Part shown: one piece after another, positions 15,378 to 23,235 of the stretch
Position numbering within the stretch: position 1 is the stretch's first letter
Layout of the letters: each line of letters opens with the position of its first letter
Assembly: GCA_050951465.1 (NCBI GenBank)
Contig: JBMNJC010000018.1
Coordinates: forward strand, 1-53,920
Length of the DNA stretch: 53,920 nucleotides
Source: JAAZHD01 sp012510895
GTDB lineage: Bacteria; Bacillota; Clostridia; Caldicoprobacterales; DTU083
Direction of reading: 5' to 3'
Translations under genes and position numbers: made by a program
Notes under the pieces: model-generated
What the model was told of the DNA's origin: nothing
Seen by the model: only the letters and a program-made list of their open reading frames with translations
Database searches by the model: none

Positions 15378-16661
15378 ATGAAGTTTACAGCAGTTGGGGA
15401 TATGTTGATACAGCGGAGGCTTCCCGGAGAATATGAAGGTTTCAGGGAAGTGTCCCAATACATAAAAAAAGGGGATGTACGCTTTTTCAACCTGGAAACC
15501 ACCCTTAACAGGGGAGACTGCTTTGCTTCCCAGTTCAGCGGAGGCTCCTGGCTGAGAACGGATCCTGAAGTATTAGAGGATGCCCGGAAATTCGGATTCA
15601 ATATTTTAACCTTTGCCAACAATCATACCATGGACTTTTCATATGACGGGCTTCTGAAGACCCTTGATGCCGTAAATAAATATGGTTTTCCCAATTCAGG
15701 CGTAGGGAGGAACCTGGGAGAAGCAGCGGCTCCTGCCTACCTGGACACCTTAAGCGGCAGGGCAGCCCTTATAAGTGTTGTATCCAGCTTTGAACCTTCA
15801 GCCATGGCAGGAGAGCAGTCCCGGAGAGTAATAGGCAGACCCGGGGTAAACGGACTACGCTATAATGAGAAATACTATGTAACCAAAGAATATATGGATA
15901 TATTAAAAAAGATAGCTGAGGAAACTGCTATCAACGGCAAGGACGATATCAGCCGGGCCGAAGGCTATCTGCCGCCGGTGCCCGAGGGGTGTTTTTATTT
16001 CAAAAATATCCTCTTCGAAGAAGGGGAAGAAACCAAAAGGGTAACCAAGGTTAATCAAAAAGACATGCAGAGAGTGGAAAAAGCCATTTATGAAGCACAG
16101 CTGCAGGCTGATTATATAATCATATCCGTCCACTCCCATGAGATTCAGGGCACAAAAAAGGAAACTCCTGATGACTTTTTGGTAGAATTTGCGCACCGCT
16201 GCATAGATAAAGGGGCTCATGCCGTAATAGGCCACGGTCCTCACCTTTTAAGGCCCATAGAGATTTACAAGGGAAGACCTATCTTCTACTCACTGGGCGA
16301 TTTTGTGCTCCAGAATGAAAACATTCCCTTTGCCCCTGAAGATTTCTTTGAGAAATACGGACTTAATTCCGATTATACAATGAGGGATCTGTTTAAAACC
16401 CGGTCCAGGGACTTTACCGTAGGGCTTCAGACCAAAAAGGAAATGTTCGAAACAGTCATTCCCTACTGGGAAATGGAAAATGGTGAGCTGAAAATACTTG
16501 AGCTTATGCCCGTAGAACTCGGTTTCGGCCTGCCCCGTTCCAGAAACGGATGGCCGGCTCCTGCCAGGGACCTGAGCTTTATGGAAAGGCTGAAAGAAAT
16601 GTCTGCCCCATACGGCACGGAGATAAAAATAGAGAATGGAATATGCCGCGTCTTACTGTAA
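15378..16661 (+). CDS. CapA family protein (metallophosphatase-like, PGA_cap)
   Basis: A 427-residue protein of the poly-gamma-glutamate synthesis CapA family, which has a calcineurin-like metallophosphatase fold. It starts FTAVGDMLIQRRL and contains FFNLETTL, LTFANNHTMDFSYDGL, the late His pair AVIGHGPHLLRPIEIYK and the sequence FYSLGDFV. No signal peptide or transmembrane anchor is seen, unlike capsule-linked CapA, so it probably acts in the cytoplasm; no capB/capC are nearby. It is the last gene of the forward run and meets the convergent sulfatase gene 16 bases on. A role with the upstream glutamate-related genes is conceivable. Confidence 0.8.
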   Translation: MKFTAVGDMLIQRRLPGEYEGFREVSQYIKKGDVRFFNLETTLNRGDCFASQFSGGSWLRTDPEVLEDARKFGFNILTFANNHTMDFSYDGLLKTLDAVNKYGFPNSGVGRNLGEAAAPAYLDTLSGRAALISVVSSFEPSAMAGEQSRRVIGRPGVNGLRYNEKYYVTKEYMDILKKIAEETAINGKDDISRAEGYLPPVPEGCFYFKNILFEEGEETKRVTKVNQKDMQRVEKAIYEAQLQADYIIISVHSHEIQGTKKETPDDFLVEFAHRCIDKGAHAVIGHGPHLLRPIEIYKGRPIFYSLGDFVLQNENIPFAPEDFFEKYGLNSDYTMRDLFKTRSRDFTVGLQTKKEMFETVIPYWEMENGELKILELMPVELGFGLPRSRNGWPAPARDLSFMERLKEMSAPYGTEIKIENGICRVLL

Positions 16662-16668
16662 GACGCGG
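16646..16668. terminator. hairpin over the capA stop codon
   Basis: CCGCGTCTTA and TAAGACGCGG form a perfect 10-bp stem with a 3-base loop, overlapping the stop codon of the CapA-family gene. The gene pair is convergent with only 16 bases between stops, so it may terminate both transcripts. No T-run follows, so a conventional mechanism is doubtful. Confidence 0.45.
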
Positions 16669-16677
16669 ATAATCTCC

Positions 16678-18789
16678 TTACGGATTAGTGCCGGAACCGG
16701 CTTCCGGCGCATCCGTGACATAAAGAACAGCAGTTGACCTGCGGTTATTCTGATAATAGATTGAGGTATTGGCCGGACCTGCTTCATAGGCGGCCAGCCT
16801 CAGTCTTTCTTTATCTCTGAAATAATCCAGTTTTTCCTTGTTCATAGGCTCCCAGCCCTTCGGCTGGTATATGGCTAACAGGTCTGTATCCAGGATAAGG
16901 TCAGAAACCTTCAGCTGTTCCTGAGCCTTTTTCTCATATTCCTTTGCCTTGCTGCAGGCATACTCATCGGTTTCATCTATCAGTTCCCCGGTCCTTGTAT
17001 CGTATACCTTGTCTCCGATGCAGGTGTATACGGAGGAGACCATATCTCCGTTCCTGAAAATAATGACTTCGTCCTTCCGGGGGGCCAGCATATCCTGTCC
17101 GATAAAAATCTGATCCCGGGTATGGATGCCCAGAAGGTGGAGCACTGTAGGAAGAATATCAATCTGACCCGCAAAGGTATCTTTAACTTTTCCTTCCTCC
17201 AATCCGGGAATGTGAATGATAAAGGGTGTCCGCTTCATCATCAGGTCGTCAAATTCCGTCCAGGTTTCCGGATCCCGGCCTATCAGCGGGGCCAATTCCT
17301 TATTTCTCGCATCCGAAATGCCGTAGTGGTCCCCATATAAGACGATCATGGAATTTTCGTAAACCCCGGAAGCCTTCAGATAATTGAAAAATTCTTCCAA
17401 AGCCTGGTCAGCATAGTTGCAGGAGGCAAAATATCCATTCACCGATTCGTCCGGAGTATTTGCCAGGGGAAATTCATTATTCTCATCAACAGGAAAGGGA
17501 AAATGGTTGGATAGGGTTATAAACTTGGCATAAAAGGGCTGCTGCAGGTGTTCCAGATACTGGACCGACTGCTTGAAAAACTGCTTGTCCTTCAAACCAT
17601 AATCTGTGGTGTTATCCTCTGTTAAATAGAAGTCATCGGCGTCGAAGAAATAATCATATCCCAAACTCGTGTACATATCTATTCTGTTCCAGAAGGAACC
17701 CGTATTTCCATGGAAGGCGGCACTGGTGTAGCCTGCTTCGTTCCGCAGAATCTGAGGACCGGCATAAAAGGTGTTGTCTGCATTCTGTATAAAGGCAGCG
17801 CCTCTGGACAGGCCGAATAAGGATGTTTCCGCCATCAGTTCCGCGTCACTGCTCTTGCCCTGTCCGATTTGGGCGAAGTGATTTGAAAAGCTGAAACTGT
17901 CCTTGCTGTGATACAGCCGGTTTAAAAAGGGCATAACCTCCCACTTATTGCCTTCTTCGTCAGTATAGTGATAATCTATGAGAAACTGCTGAATGCTTTC
18001 CATATGAATTACGATAAGATTCCGTCCCCTTGCCCTGCCGAAGAACCTGGGATCAGGCGCAGCATACCTCTTTGCTGCATATGAGACCGCATATTGAACA
18101 TCATCGTCTTCAGGAACTGCAGCAGAGGCTTTGACGGTCATAACGCTGTCATAAACGGCAAAACCGCCCAGGCCCAGGTATTTGACAATATAGTTCCGGT
18201 CAAAGGTACGTGTCAGCAGCATGGGCCTACTGATTTCAGCAAGTCCCAGGTTTATTATGAAAGTAATAAGAGCAAAAGTCATGACTTTCTTGATAACAGG
18301 CCGGGTATAGAAAAGTTTTTCATCCCGTTTTACAATGGCTGAGTCCCTTTTCTTAAGCAGACGGTAAAAGAAGGGTAAATCAATCAGATATATGAAGTCG
18401 TGCCATTTAAGAAGAGCCAGAGCACCGGTAATGAAGTTTTCTCCGCCCACGAAAATTTTAGGCGCTTCAAAAACGGTGGAAAAGGTTAAAAAGTCGGCAA
18501 ATTCCCGGTAGTAAACAATATTTGCGTACAATAGCGCCGTGATTACCGTATAAATGGCGAACAGAACTTTGTGACCCCGTCTTGAGTTTTTTGCAAACAG
18601 GCTGAGGCCTAATATAAAAACTGTGCCGGCAATGGGATTTATCAGCAGTATAAAATGCTGCAGCCATCCGCTTACTCCCAGTTCAAATTCTATATGGTAA
18701 CCGGCATAGGTTTTTGCCCATGTCAGCAATACTGCAAGCAGAAAGACAGAACTGTATTTGTTGTATAATTGTAGTAATCTCTGCCTCAT
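16678..18789 (-). CDS. LTA synthase-family sulfatase (membrane phosphoglycerol transferase)
   Basis: A 703-residue protein with about five N-terminal transmembrane helices and a large extracytoplasmic alkaline-phosphatase-fold domain, as in lipoteichoic acid synthase LtaS. The first metal motif is VIHMESIQ; others are SMIVLYGDHYGISD and FAGQIDILPTVLHLLGI. The nucleophile region reads IGQGKSSDAE, so Ser313 stands where Staphylococcus and Bacillus LtaS have the catalytic Thr (GQGKTSDAE). Start ATG at 18789 is preferred because AAAAGGAG lies just upstream; a longer frame from 18813 has none. It follows ychF by 35 bases and may be co-transcribed with it. Making a glycerol-phosphate polymer is inferred from the family. 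Confidence 0.85.
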   Translation of the reverse strand: MRQRLLQLYNKYSSVFLLAVLLTWAKTYAGYHIEFELGVSGWLQHFILLINPIAGTVFILGLSLFAKNSRRGHKVLFAIYTVITALLYANIVYYREFADFLTFSTVFEAPKIFVGGENFITGALALLKWHDFIYLIDLPFFYRLLKKRDSAIVKRDEKLFYTRPVIKKVMTFALITFIINLGLAEISRPMLLTRTFDRNYIVKYLGLGGFAVYDSVMTVKASAAVPEDDDVQYAVSYAAKRYAAPDPRFFGRARGRNLIVIHMESIQQFLIDYHYTDEEGNKWEVMPFLNRLYHSKDSFSFSNHFAQIGQGKSSDAELMAETSLFGLSRGAAFIQNADNTFYAGPQILRNEAGYTSAAFHGNTGSFWNRIDMYTSLGYDYFFDADDFYLTEDNTTDYGLKDKQFFKQSVQYLEHLQQPFYAKFITLSNHFPFPVDENNEFPLANTPDESVNGYFASCNYADQALEEFFNYLKASGVYENSMIVLYGDHYGISDARNKELAPLIGRDPETWTEFDDLMMKRTPFIIHIPGLEEGKVKDTFAGQIDILPTVLHLLGIHTRDQIFIGQDMLAPRKDEVIIFRNGDMVSSVYTCIGDKVYDTRTGELIDETDEYACSKAKEYEKKAQEQLKVSDLILDTDLLAIYQPKGWEPMNKEKLDYFRDKERLRLAAYEAGPANTSIYYQNNRRSTAVLYVTDAPEAGSGTNP

Positions 18790-18824
18790 AAACAATGCTC
18801 CTTTTTTAGTCAAAAAAATAAGTC

Positions 18825-19913
18825 CTATACATTAAACCGAAACAGAATCACATCGCCGTCCTTTACTTCATAATCCCTTCCTTCGGAACGTACCAGTCCC
18901 TTTTCCTTACAGGCGGCATATGAGCCCATTTCCATCAAAGTATCAAAGTGAACAACCTCCGCCCGGATAAAGCCTCTTTCAAAGTCGCTGTGTATTTTCC
19001 CCGCTGCCTGAGGCGCTTTGGTTCCCCGGGTAACGGTCCAGGCCCGCACTTCAGGCGGCTGGGTGGTCAGAAAGCTTATAAGGCCCAGCAGATTATAACA
19101 CCTTTTAATCAGCCGGTTCAGACCGGATTCCGGAATGCCTAGTTCCTCCAAAAACAAATCCCTTTCATCCGGTTCCAGCCGGGCAATGTCTTCTTCCACC
19201 CTGGCACTTATAACCAGAACCTCGGATTTCTCCCTTTCAGCATATTCCCTGACTTTTTTCACCATGGGGGGCTCAGGCCGGTTTAGTGAGTCTTCATCAA
19301 TATTTGCGGCATAGATAACCGGCTTGGAGGTTAAGAGGAACAACTGCTTTACAAGAGCTTCTTCTTCCTCGGTAAAGGGAATGTTTCTGACAAGAATGCC
19401 GTTTTCCAGGTTCTCCTTTATCTTTTCCAAAAGGTCCATTTCAAACTGCAGCTTTTTATCGCCCTTTAAGGCTCTCCGGGTTCTGTCCATCCGCCTTTCC
19501 AGGCTTTCCAGATCGGCGAAGATAAGTTCCATATTAATCGTTTCAATATCCCGTATGGGATCTATGTTTCCGTCCACGTGGGTGACATTTTCATCTTCAA
19601 AACAGCGCACCACATGAACCACAGCGTCAACTTCACGAATATGGGATAAAAATTTGTTTCCCAGGCCTTCTCCCCGGCTGGCGCCCCTGACCAGTCCTGC
19701 AATATCGACAAATTCAATTACAGTAGGCACAACCTTTTCGGGTTTAAACATTTCAGCCAGCTTGTCCAGCCTTTCGTCGGGCACCGCCACCACGCCTACA
19801 TTGGGTTCTATGGTACAGAAGGGGTAGTTTGCCGCTTCTGCCCCCGCGTTGGTAATAGCATTAAACAAGGTGCTTTTACCCACATTGGGCAGCCCGATTA
19901 TCCCTAATTTCAT
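18825..19913 (-). CDS. ychF: redox-regulated ATPase YchF (Obg-family P-loop protein)
   Basis: A 362-residue cytoplasmic ATPase/GTPase of the Obg subfamily that binds ribosomes and affects stress responses. The G1 loop GLPNVGKST begins at residue 7; FVDIAGLVRGASRGEGLGN is the switch II region. The NxxE motif, which replaces NKxD and gives ATP preference, appears as ANIDED. A TGS domain closes the C-terminus (FERGFIRAEVVHFD). Start at ATG 19913 gives the family sequence MKLGIIGLPN with GGAGG upstream. It is the first gene of a probable two-gene transcription unit with the LtaS-like gene. Confidence 0.95.
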   Translation of the reverse strand: MKLGIIGLPNVGKSTLFNAITNAGAEAANYPFCTIEPNVGVVAVPDERLDKLAEMFKPEKVVPTVIEFVDIAGLVRGASRGEGLGNKFLSHIREVDAVVHVVRCFEDENVTHVDGNIDPIRDIETINMELIFADLESLERRMDRTRRALKGDKKLQFEMDLLEKIKENLENGILVRNIPFTEEEEALVKQLFLLTSKPVIYAANIDEDSLNRPEPPMVKKVREYAEREKSEVLVISARVEEDIARLEPDERDLFLEELGIPESGLNRLIKRCYNLLGLISFLTTQPPEVRAWTVTRGTKAPQAAGKIHSDFERGFIRAEVVHFDTLMEMGSYAACKEKGLVRSEGRDYEVKDGDVILFRFNV

Positions 19914-20025
19914 AATATTTTCCTCCAATGAACTCCCATATTCTCCAAATTAGAATTATATACTTTTTTTGTTGGTATTTCAACTTAAGGGATTGGGAAA
20001 AATTTCATAAATGTGAAAATGATTT

Positions 20026-20349
20026 TCAGGACATGAAAAACTGAAGCAGGGCAGAAGATGCTATGCCCGCTAAAACCGTAAGAAAGAGGTTTTTGGTTTT
20101 TGCGGCAACAATAATGCTGGGTATGGCTGCCAGCAGCGCAGTATTATTAAGCGAAAGCGACAGTCTGCCATCAGCAATAAGGAGGGAAGGGAAAAGCAGG
20201 GCCGACAATACCGCAACGGGTATTTGTTTCAGCCAGCGTATTACGATCGGCGGGAGAGAAAGCCTTGACAGTACCACCAGGGGCAGGAGCCTGGGCAGTT
20301 GGGTAACAAGGCTCATTCCAAGTATAAGATAAATCATTTCAGGCTTCAT
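20026..20349 (-). CDS. azlD: AzlD family branched-chain amino acid transport protein
   Basis: A 107-residue membrane protein with about four hydrophobic helices. The family pattern is LGMSLVTQLPRLLPLVVLSR near the N-terminus, and IPVAVLSALLFPSLL. AzlD is the small subunit that forms an exporter of branched-chain amino acids with AzlC. The start ATG lies inside the end of azlC (11-base overlap), so the two are translationally coupled. Assignment is firm; the substrate is assumed from the family. Confidence 0.9.
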   Translation of the reverse strand: MKPEMIYLILGMSLVTQLPRLLPLVVLSRLSLPPIVIRWLKQIPVAVLSALLFPSLLIADGRLSLSLNNTALLAAIPSIIVAAKTKNLFLTVLAGIASSALLQFFMS

Positions 20350-21013
20350 TTTTGATCAACACTCCTGTAAAAGCCGCTGTTATTGCGGCTATAAGCACAT
20401 TAAAACTGTTATTTACCAGAAAAGACAGGACAAGGGCGGTTATTCCTCCCGTCAGGGCCACAATGATATCTTTCCTGTTTTTCATCTGCATCAGCAAAAG
20501 CCCTATGAACATGGCAGGCAGGGCAAAATCCAGTCCCCATTTCTCGGGGTCCGGAATCCGGCTGCCCAGCAGGCAGCCTGTTACTGTACTGACAATCCAG
20601 GAAAAGTGAGAAAGGCCGTTAAGTCCGAAATAGAACCAGGGAGAGGCCTTTCCGCCTGAGGCTTCCGGATAGCCTGCCGCAAAAGTTTCATCGGTTATTC
20701 CCAGGCTTATCCATGCCAGTATGGGAGAGGATAGGTGTTTCAGCAGCGGGGATAAAGACGCACTCATCAGCAAATGCCTCAGGTTTACCAGAAAGGTTGT
20801 TGAAATAATTGCCGCTGCTGCCGAGCCCGATGAAAGCATTGCCGAGGCAATAAACTGGGCGGATCCTGCATAAACCAGCAAGGACATAAAGAACACATCA
20901 ATCCATGTAAGCCCCTGACGGGCTGCCAATATGCCAAAAGCCAGTCCCAGAGGCAGATATCCAAGGGCTACTGGGACGGCTGCTTTCCATCCTTTAATTA
21001 CTTCATTTTTCAT
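20339..21013 (-). CDS. azlC: AzlC family branched-chain amino acid permease
   Basis: A 224-residue polytopic membrane protein, the large subunit of the AzlCD exporter. Hallmarks are VALGYLPLGLAFGILA at the first helix, YAGSAQFIASAM, and the loop LRHLLMSASLSP. ATG at 21013 is chosen because GGGAGAAG sits 6-8 bases upstream; a longer frame begins at 21031. A perfect inverted repeat lies just upstream and is a candidate operator. AzlCD works as an amino-acid efflux safety valve in Bacillus (4-azaleucine resistance). Confidence 0.92.
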   Translation of the reverse strand: MKNEVIKGWKAAVPVALGYLPLGLAFGILAARQGLTWIDVFFMSLLVYAGSAQFIASAMLSSGSAAAAIISTTFLVNLRHLLMSASLSPLLKHLSSPILAWISLGITDETFAAGYPEASGGKASPWFYFGLNGLSHFSWIVSTVTGCLLGSRIPDPEKWGLDFALPAMFIGLLLMQMKNRKDIIVALTGGITALVLSFLVNNSFNVLIAAITAAFTGVLIKNEA

Positions 21014-21036
21014 AGGTCTTCTCCCGTCCAAAAGTA

Positions 21037-21060
21037 ATGTATAAATATTTACCTATACAT
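21037..21060. promoter_or_regulatory. inverted repeat upstream of azlC (candidate operator)
   Basis: ATGTATA and TATACAT form a perfect 7-bp inverted repeat with a 10-base spacer, 24 bases before the azlC start. It is well placed to be a repressor site or to overlap the azlC promoter. The rest of the 21061-21297 gap holds no gene; it must contain promoters for azlC and the ferritin-like gene, but none is clear. Confidence 0.4.
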
Positions 21061-21297
21061 GAATATTAGTACTTATAATAATGGAAAAACCTTAATAAGG
21101 CAAGGGGCCTTAAGCTGCTTCTGAAATAGGTATATGTAAACAAGCATCTGTCAGGGAAATGCAAGCCGGTAAAATTAAATTCTGTTTGCATAAATAACAA
21201 AGCTGAGTGTTTATAGTTACAGAAATTGTTTAATAATATATGAGATATGCTCTGTTAAAAAATCCGTGTTTAAAAATAATCTTAAGGAGGCCGTGAA

Positions 21298-21795
21298 ATG
21301 AGTACAACCTATTCCTACAGTGCCGTCATTGACTATGCCATATCAATAGAACAGGAGGGTATCAGGCTATACACCGATGCTGCGGCTGAGCTTGACAATG
21401 AACCTGCCAGAAACATCCTGCTTCATCTTGCAGAGGAAGAGAAGAAGCATGAGAAATATTTCAGGAAACTAAAAAGCGGTATCTCTGAAAACGATGAACG
21501 CAAAATCGAATTTAACGAAGAAATTCTGGACTACATAAAAGCCTTAAGCAGTAGGGAAATCTTCCCCGAGGATGACAAACCCTTTAAGGAACGCTTTCAG
21601 ACTCTGGAAGATGTTATTCAGTTCGGGCTTCAGACTGAAAAGGACTCCATACTGTTTTACGTGGAACTTTCCCATCTGGACTGGGATGCCGGCACCAAAC
21701 AAGTTCTGGAGTCCATAATTAAGGAAGAGAAACGGCACATGGTGAAGTTAACTGAAATACGTAAGCTTATTGAGACACGGGATGTCTATTATTAA
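21298..21795 (+). CDS. ferritin-like domain protein (rubrerythrin-related)
   Basis: A 165-residue four-helix-bundle protein. Two ExxxxH-type iron-ligand helices are visible: AISIEQEGIRLY with LAEEEKKHEKYF, and LQTEKDSILFY with IIKEEKRHMVKL. This is the ferritin/rubrerythrin diiron pattern. It lacks the rubredoxin-like C-terminal Cys4 domain, so it resembles the short COG1633 proteins. A role in peroxide or iron handling in an anaerobe is likely. The ribosome binding site is AAGGAGG. It stands alone between divergent and convergent neighbours. Confidence 0.85.
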   Translation: MSTTYSYSAVIDYAISIEQEGIRLYTDAAAELDNEPARNILLHLAEEEKKHEKYFRKLKSGISENDERKIEFNEEILDYIKALSSREIFPEDDKPFKERFQTLEDVIQFGLQTEKDSILFYVELSHLDWDAGTKQVLESIIKEEKRHMVKLTEIRKLIETRDVYY

Positions 21796-21858
21796 AATCC
21801 CCTTATCAGAACATCTGATTATCAGTTTATTTCATTAATATATCTATGTTATCCCCGT

Positions 21859-22419
21859 CTAAAATATAGAAAAGAACAGAATTCCCAGCGCAGCGGATAT
21901 TATTATCATAAGCGCAGGATGGATTTTAAGCTTAATTATTCCAACCAGGCCCAGGATAAAAATCACCACTGCCCTCCAATTTATGCTCTGGAGCCAGGTT
22001 CCCGTTATTTCAGGTGCAAAGGCATTCTTTCCTATTAAGAAAGTGGAAGATGCAATAAGGCCTATAACTGCCGGCCGCAATCCTGACAGAACGGCCTGAA
22101 CTACGGGATGATCCTTAAATTTAGTAAAGTATTTTGCGACCATAACTACAATGACGAAGGAAGGAACTATAACGCCGATGGTGGCAAAGGCACCTCCAAC
22201 AAGCCCCATTTGCTGAACTCCTATGAAAGTGGCCGAGTTGACGGCAAAGGGGCCGGGTGTCATTTCGGATATGGCGATGATATCAATTACACCCTCCAGG
22301 GTGAGCCAGTTGCGGCTTGTTATTTCCTGGGTAATAAGCGGAATCATGGCATATCCGCCGCCTATTGTGAATAAACCGATCTTTGCAAAAACGAAAAATA
22401 ATTCAAATAGAATTCGCAT
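21859..22419 (-). CDS. chromate transporter family protein, second half
   Basis: A 186-residue membrane protein of the short CHR family. It starts with FFVFAKIGLFTIGGGYAMIP and has EMTPGPFAVNSATFIG, the conserved MTPGP motif. Short ChrA proteins are encoded as pairs of about 190 residues that together equal one long ChrA. It follows the partner gene after 3 bases. The transported ion in anaerobes is unclear; chromate/sulfate exchange is known only for a few members. Confidence 0.9.
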   Translation of the reverse strand: MRILFELFFVFAKIGLFTIGGGYAMIPLITQEITSRNWLTLEGVIDIIAISEMTPGPFAVNSATFIGVQQMGLVGGAFATIGVIVPSFVIVVMVAKYFTKFKDHPVVQAVLSGLRPAVIGLIASSTFLIGKNAFAPEITGTWLQSINWRAVVIFILGLVGIIKLKIHPALMIIISAALGILFFSIF

Positions 22420-22422
22420 GGC

Positions 22423-22998
22423 CTAGCTCCTTTCCTCATTATTCTTTTTGATTCTTCGAATATTCATTGCAATTAAACCCAGCACTCCGCTTACAAGCAG
22501 TATCATTATGGCCGGTGCTCCAAAGACAGTCAGCGCAAGAAAAGAAGCTGCAGCAAGGCCCAGTCCGAACAGGTTTTTTGCACCTTTTTTCCCAAGCTTT
22601 ATTACCACATGAACCATCAGAGCCGTAACTCCCGCCTGTATTCCATAGAAGGCTTCCGCTACATAGGGATAGTCCTTGAAATTGTATAACAGCAGTGCAA
22701 TAACAGCAATTATGATATAGGATGGAAGCACCACCCCGATGGTAGCGGCAAAGGCGCCTAAAAGCCCGGCAACCCTGTACCCCACAAATGTAGATGAGTT
22801 TACTGCAATAACGCCCGGTACTGATTGTACTACGGCAAAAATATCGAGTATTTCATCACTTTCAATCCAATGGTTTTTTTCCACAATTTCATTCTCTATG
22901 TAGGGAATCATGGCAAAACCGCCGCCAAAGGTAAAAGCGCCGATTCGAAAGAATACAGTAAATAATTTAAGCGCTTTTTTCAGCAATGTACGATTCAT
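22423..22998 (-). CDS. chromate transporter family protein, first half
   Basis: A 191-residue membrane protein of the short CHR family, with FFRIGAFTFGGGFAMIPYIE at the N-terminus and VVQSVPGVIAVNSSTFVG in place of the MTPGP motif. It is the first gene of the two-gene unit and shares about the same fold as the next gene, consistent with an inverted-topology heterodimer. A minus-strand extended -10 element lies about 105 bases upstream. Confidence 0.9.
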   Translation of the reverse strand: MNRTLLKKALKLFTVFFRIGAFTFGGGFAMIPYIENEIVEKNHWIESDEILDIFAVVQSVPGVIAVNSSTFVGYRVAGLLGAFAATIGVVLPSYIIIAVIALLLYNFKDYPYVAEAFYGIQAGVTALMVHVVIKLGKKGAKNLFGLGLAAASFLALTVFGAPAIMILLVSGVLGLIAMNIRRIKKNNEERS

Positions 22999-23104
22999 AA
23001 ATTTTCTTCATCCTCTCAGATCGTTTCCTTGATAACCGTTTAAACCGTTTCTAAACCCTTTTCTATATAAGAACCAATACATTTAAGTATAGAGTCAAAG
23101 TCGT

Positions 23105-23113
23105 ATTATATCA
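23105..23113 (-). promoter_or_regulatory. extended -10 promoter element for the chromate transporter pair
   Basis: Read on the minus strand the site is TGATATAAT, a perfect extended -10 (TGnTATAAT). No good -35 is present at 17 bases. It is back to back with the cbiM promoter, whose -35 begins at 23135. Confidence 0.4.
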
Positions 23114-23134
23114 AGTTAATAGTATGTTTTTTGC

Positions 23135-23163
23135 TTGACAGCATAAATAGAGGTTTATAGTAT
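23135..23163 (+). promoter_or_regulatory. sigma-A type promoter of cbiMQO
   Basis: A consensus TTGACA at 23135-23140 is followed after 17 bases by TAGTAT at 23158-23163; an overlapping TATAAT at 23163-23168 is an alternative -10 with longer spacing. The Fur/Zur-like box lies immediately downstream, where it could block initiation. Confidence 0.6.
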
Positions 23164-23170
23164 ATAATAT

Positions 23171-23191
23171 AAATGCAAATGATATGCATTT
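23171..23191. promoter_or_regulatory. Fur/Zur-family-like 21-bp operator before cbiM
   Basis: The site reads AAATGCA-N7-TGCATTT, a perfect 7-bp inverted repeat. Seen as two 10-base arms around a central G, 9 of 10 positions are symmetric. Length, symmetry and the AAAT...ATTT ends match the style of Firmicutes Zur and other Fur-family boxes. It covers the predicted transcription start of the metal importer. A metal-responsive repressor is inferred; which metal cannot be told. Confidence 0.55.
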
Positions 23192-23235
23192 AGGATTAAC
23201 TTTTGCTGTGATGTGGTCAAGATAGGAGGGCTTTT

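Noticed and set aside
23000..23235. cobalamin or nickel-cobalt riboswitch before cbiM
   Set aside because: The leader after the predicted promoter is only about 60 bases and has no matching conserved boxes; a Fur-type operator explains the symmetric sequence better.
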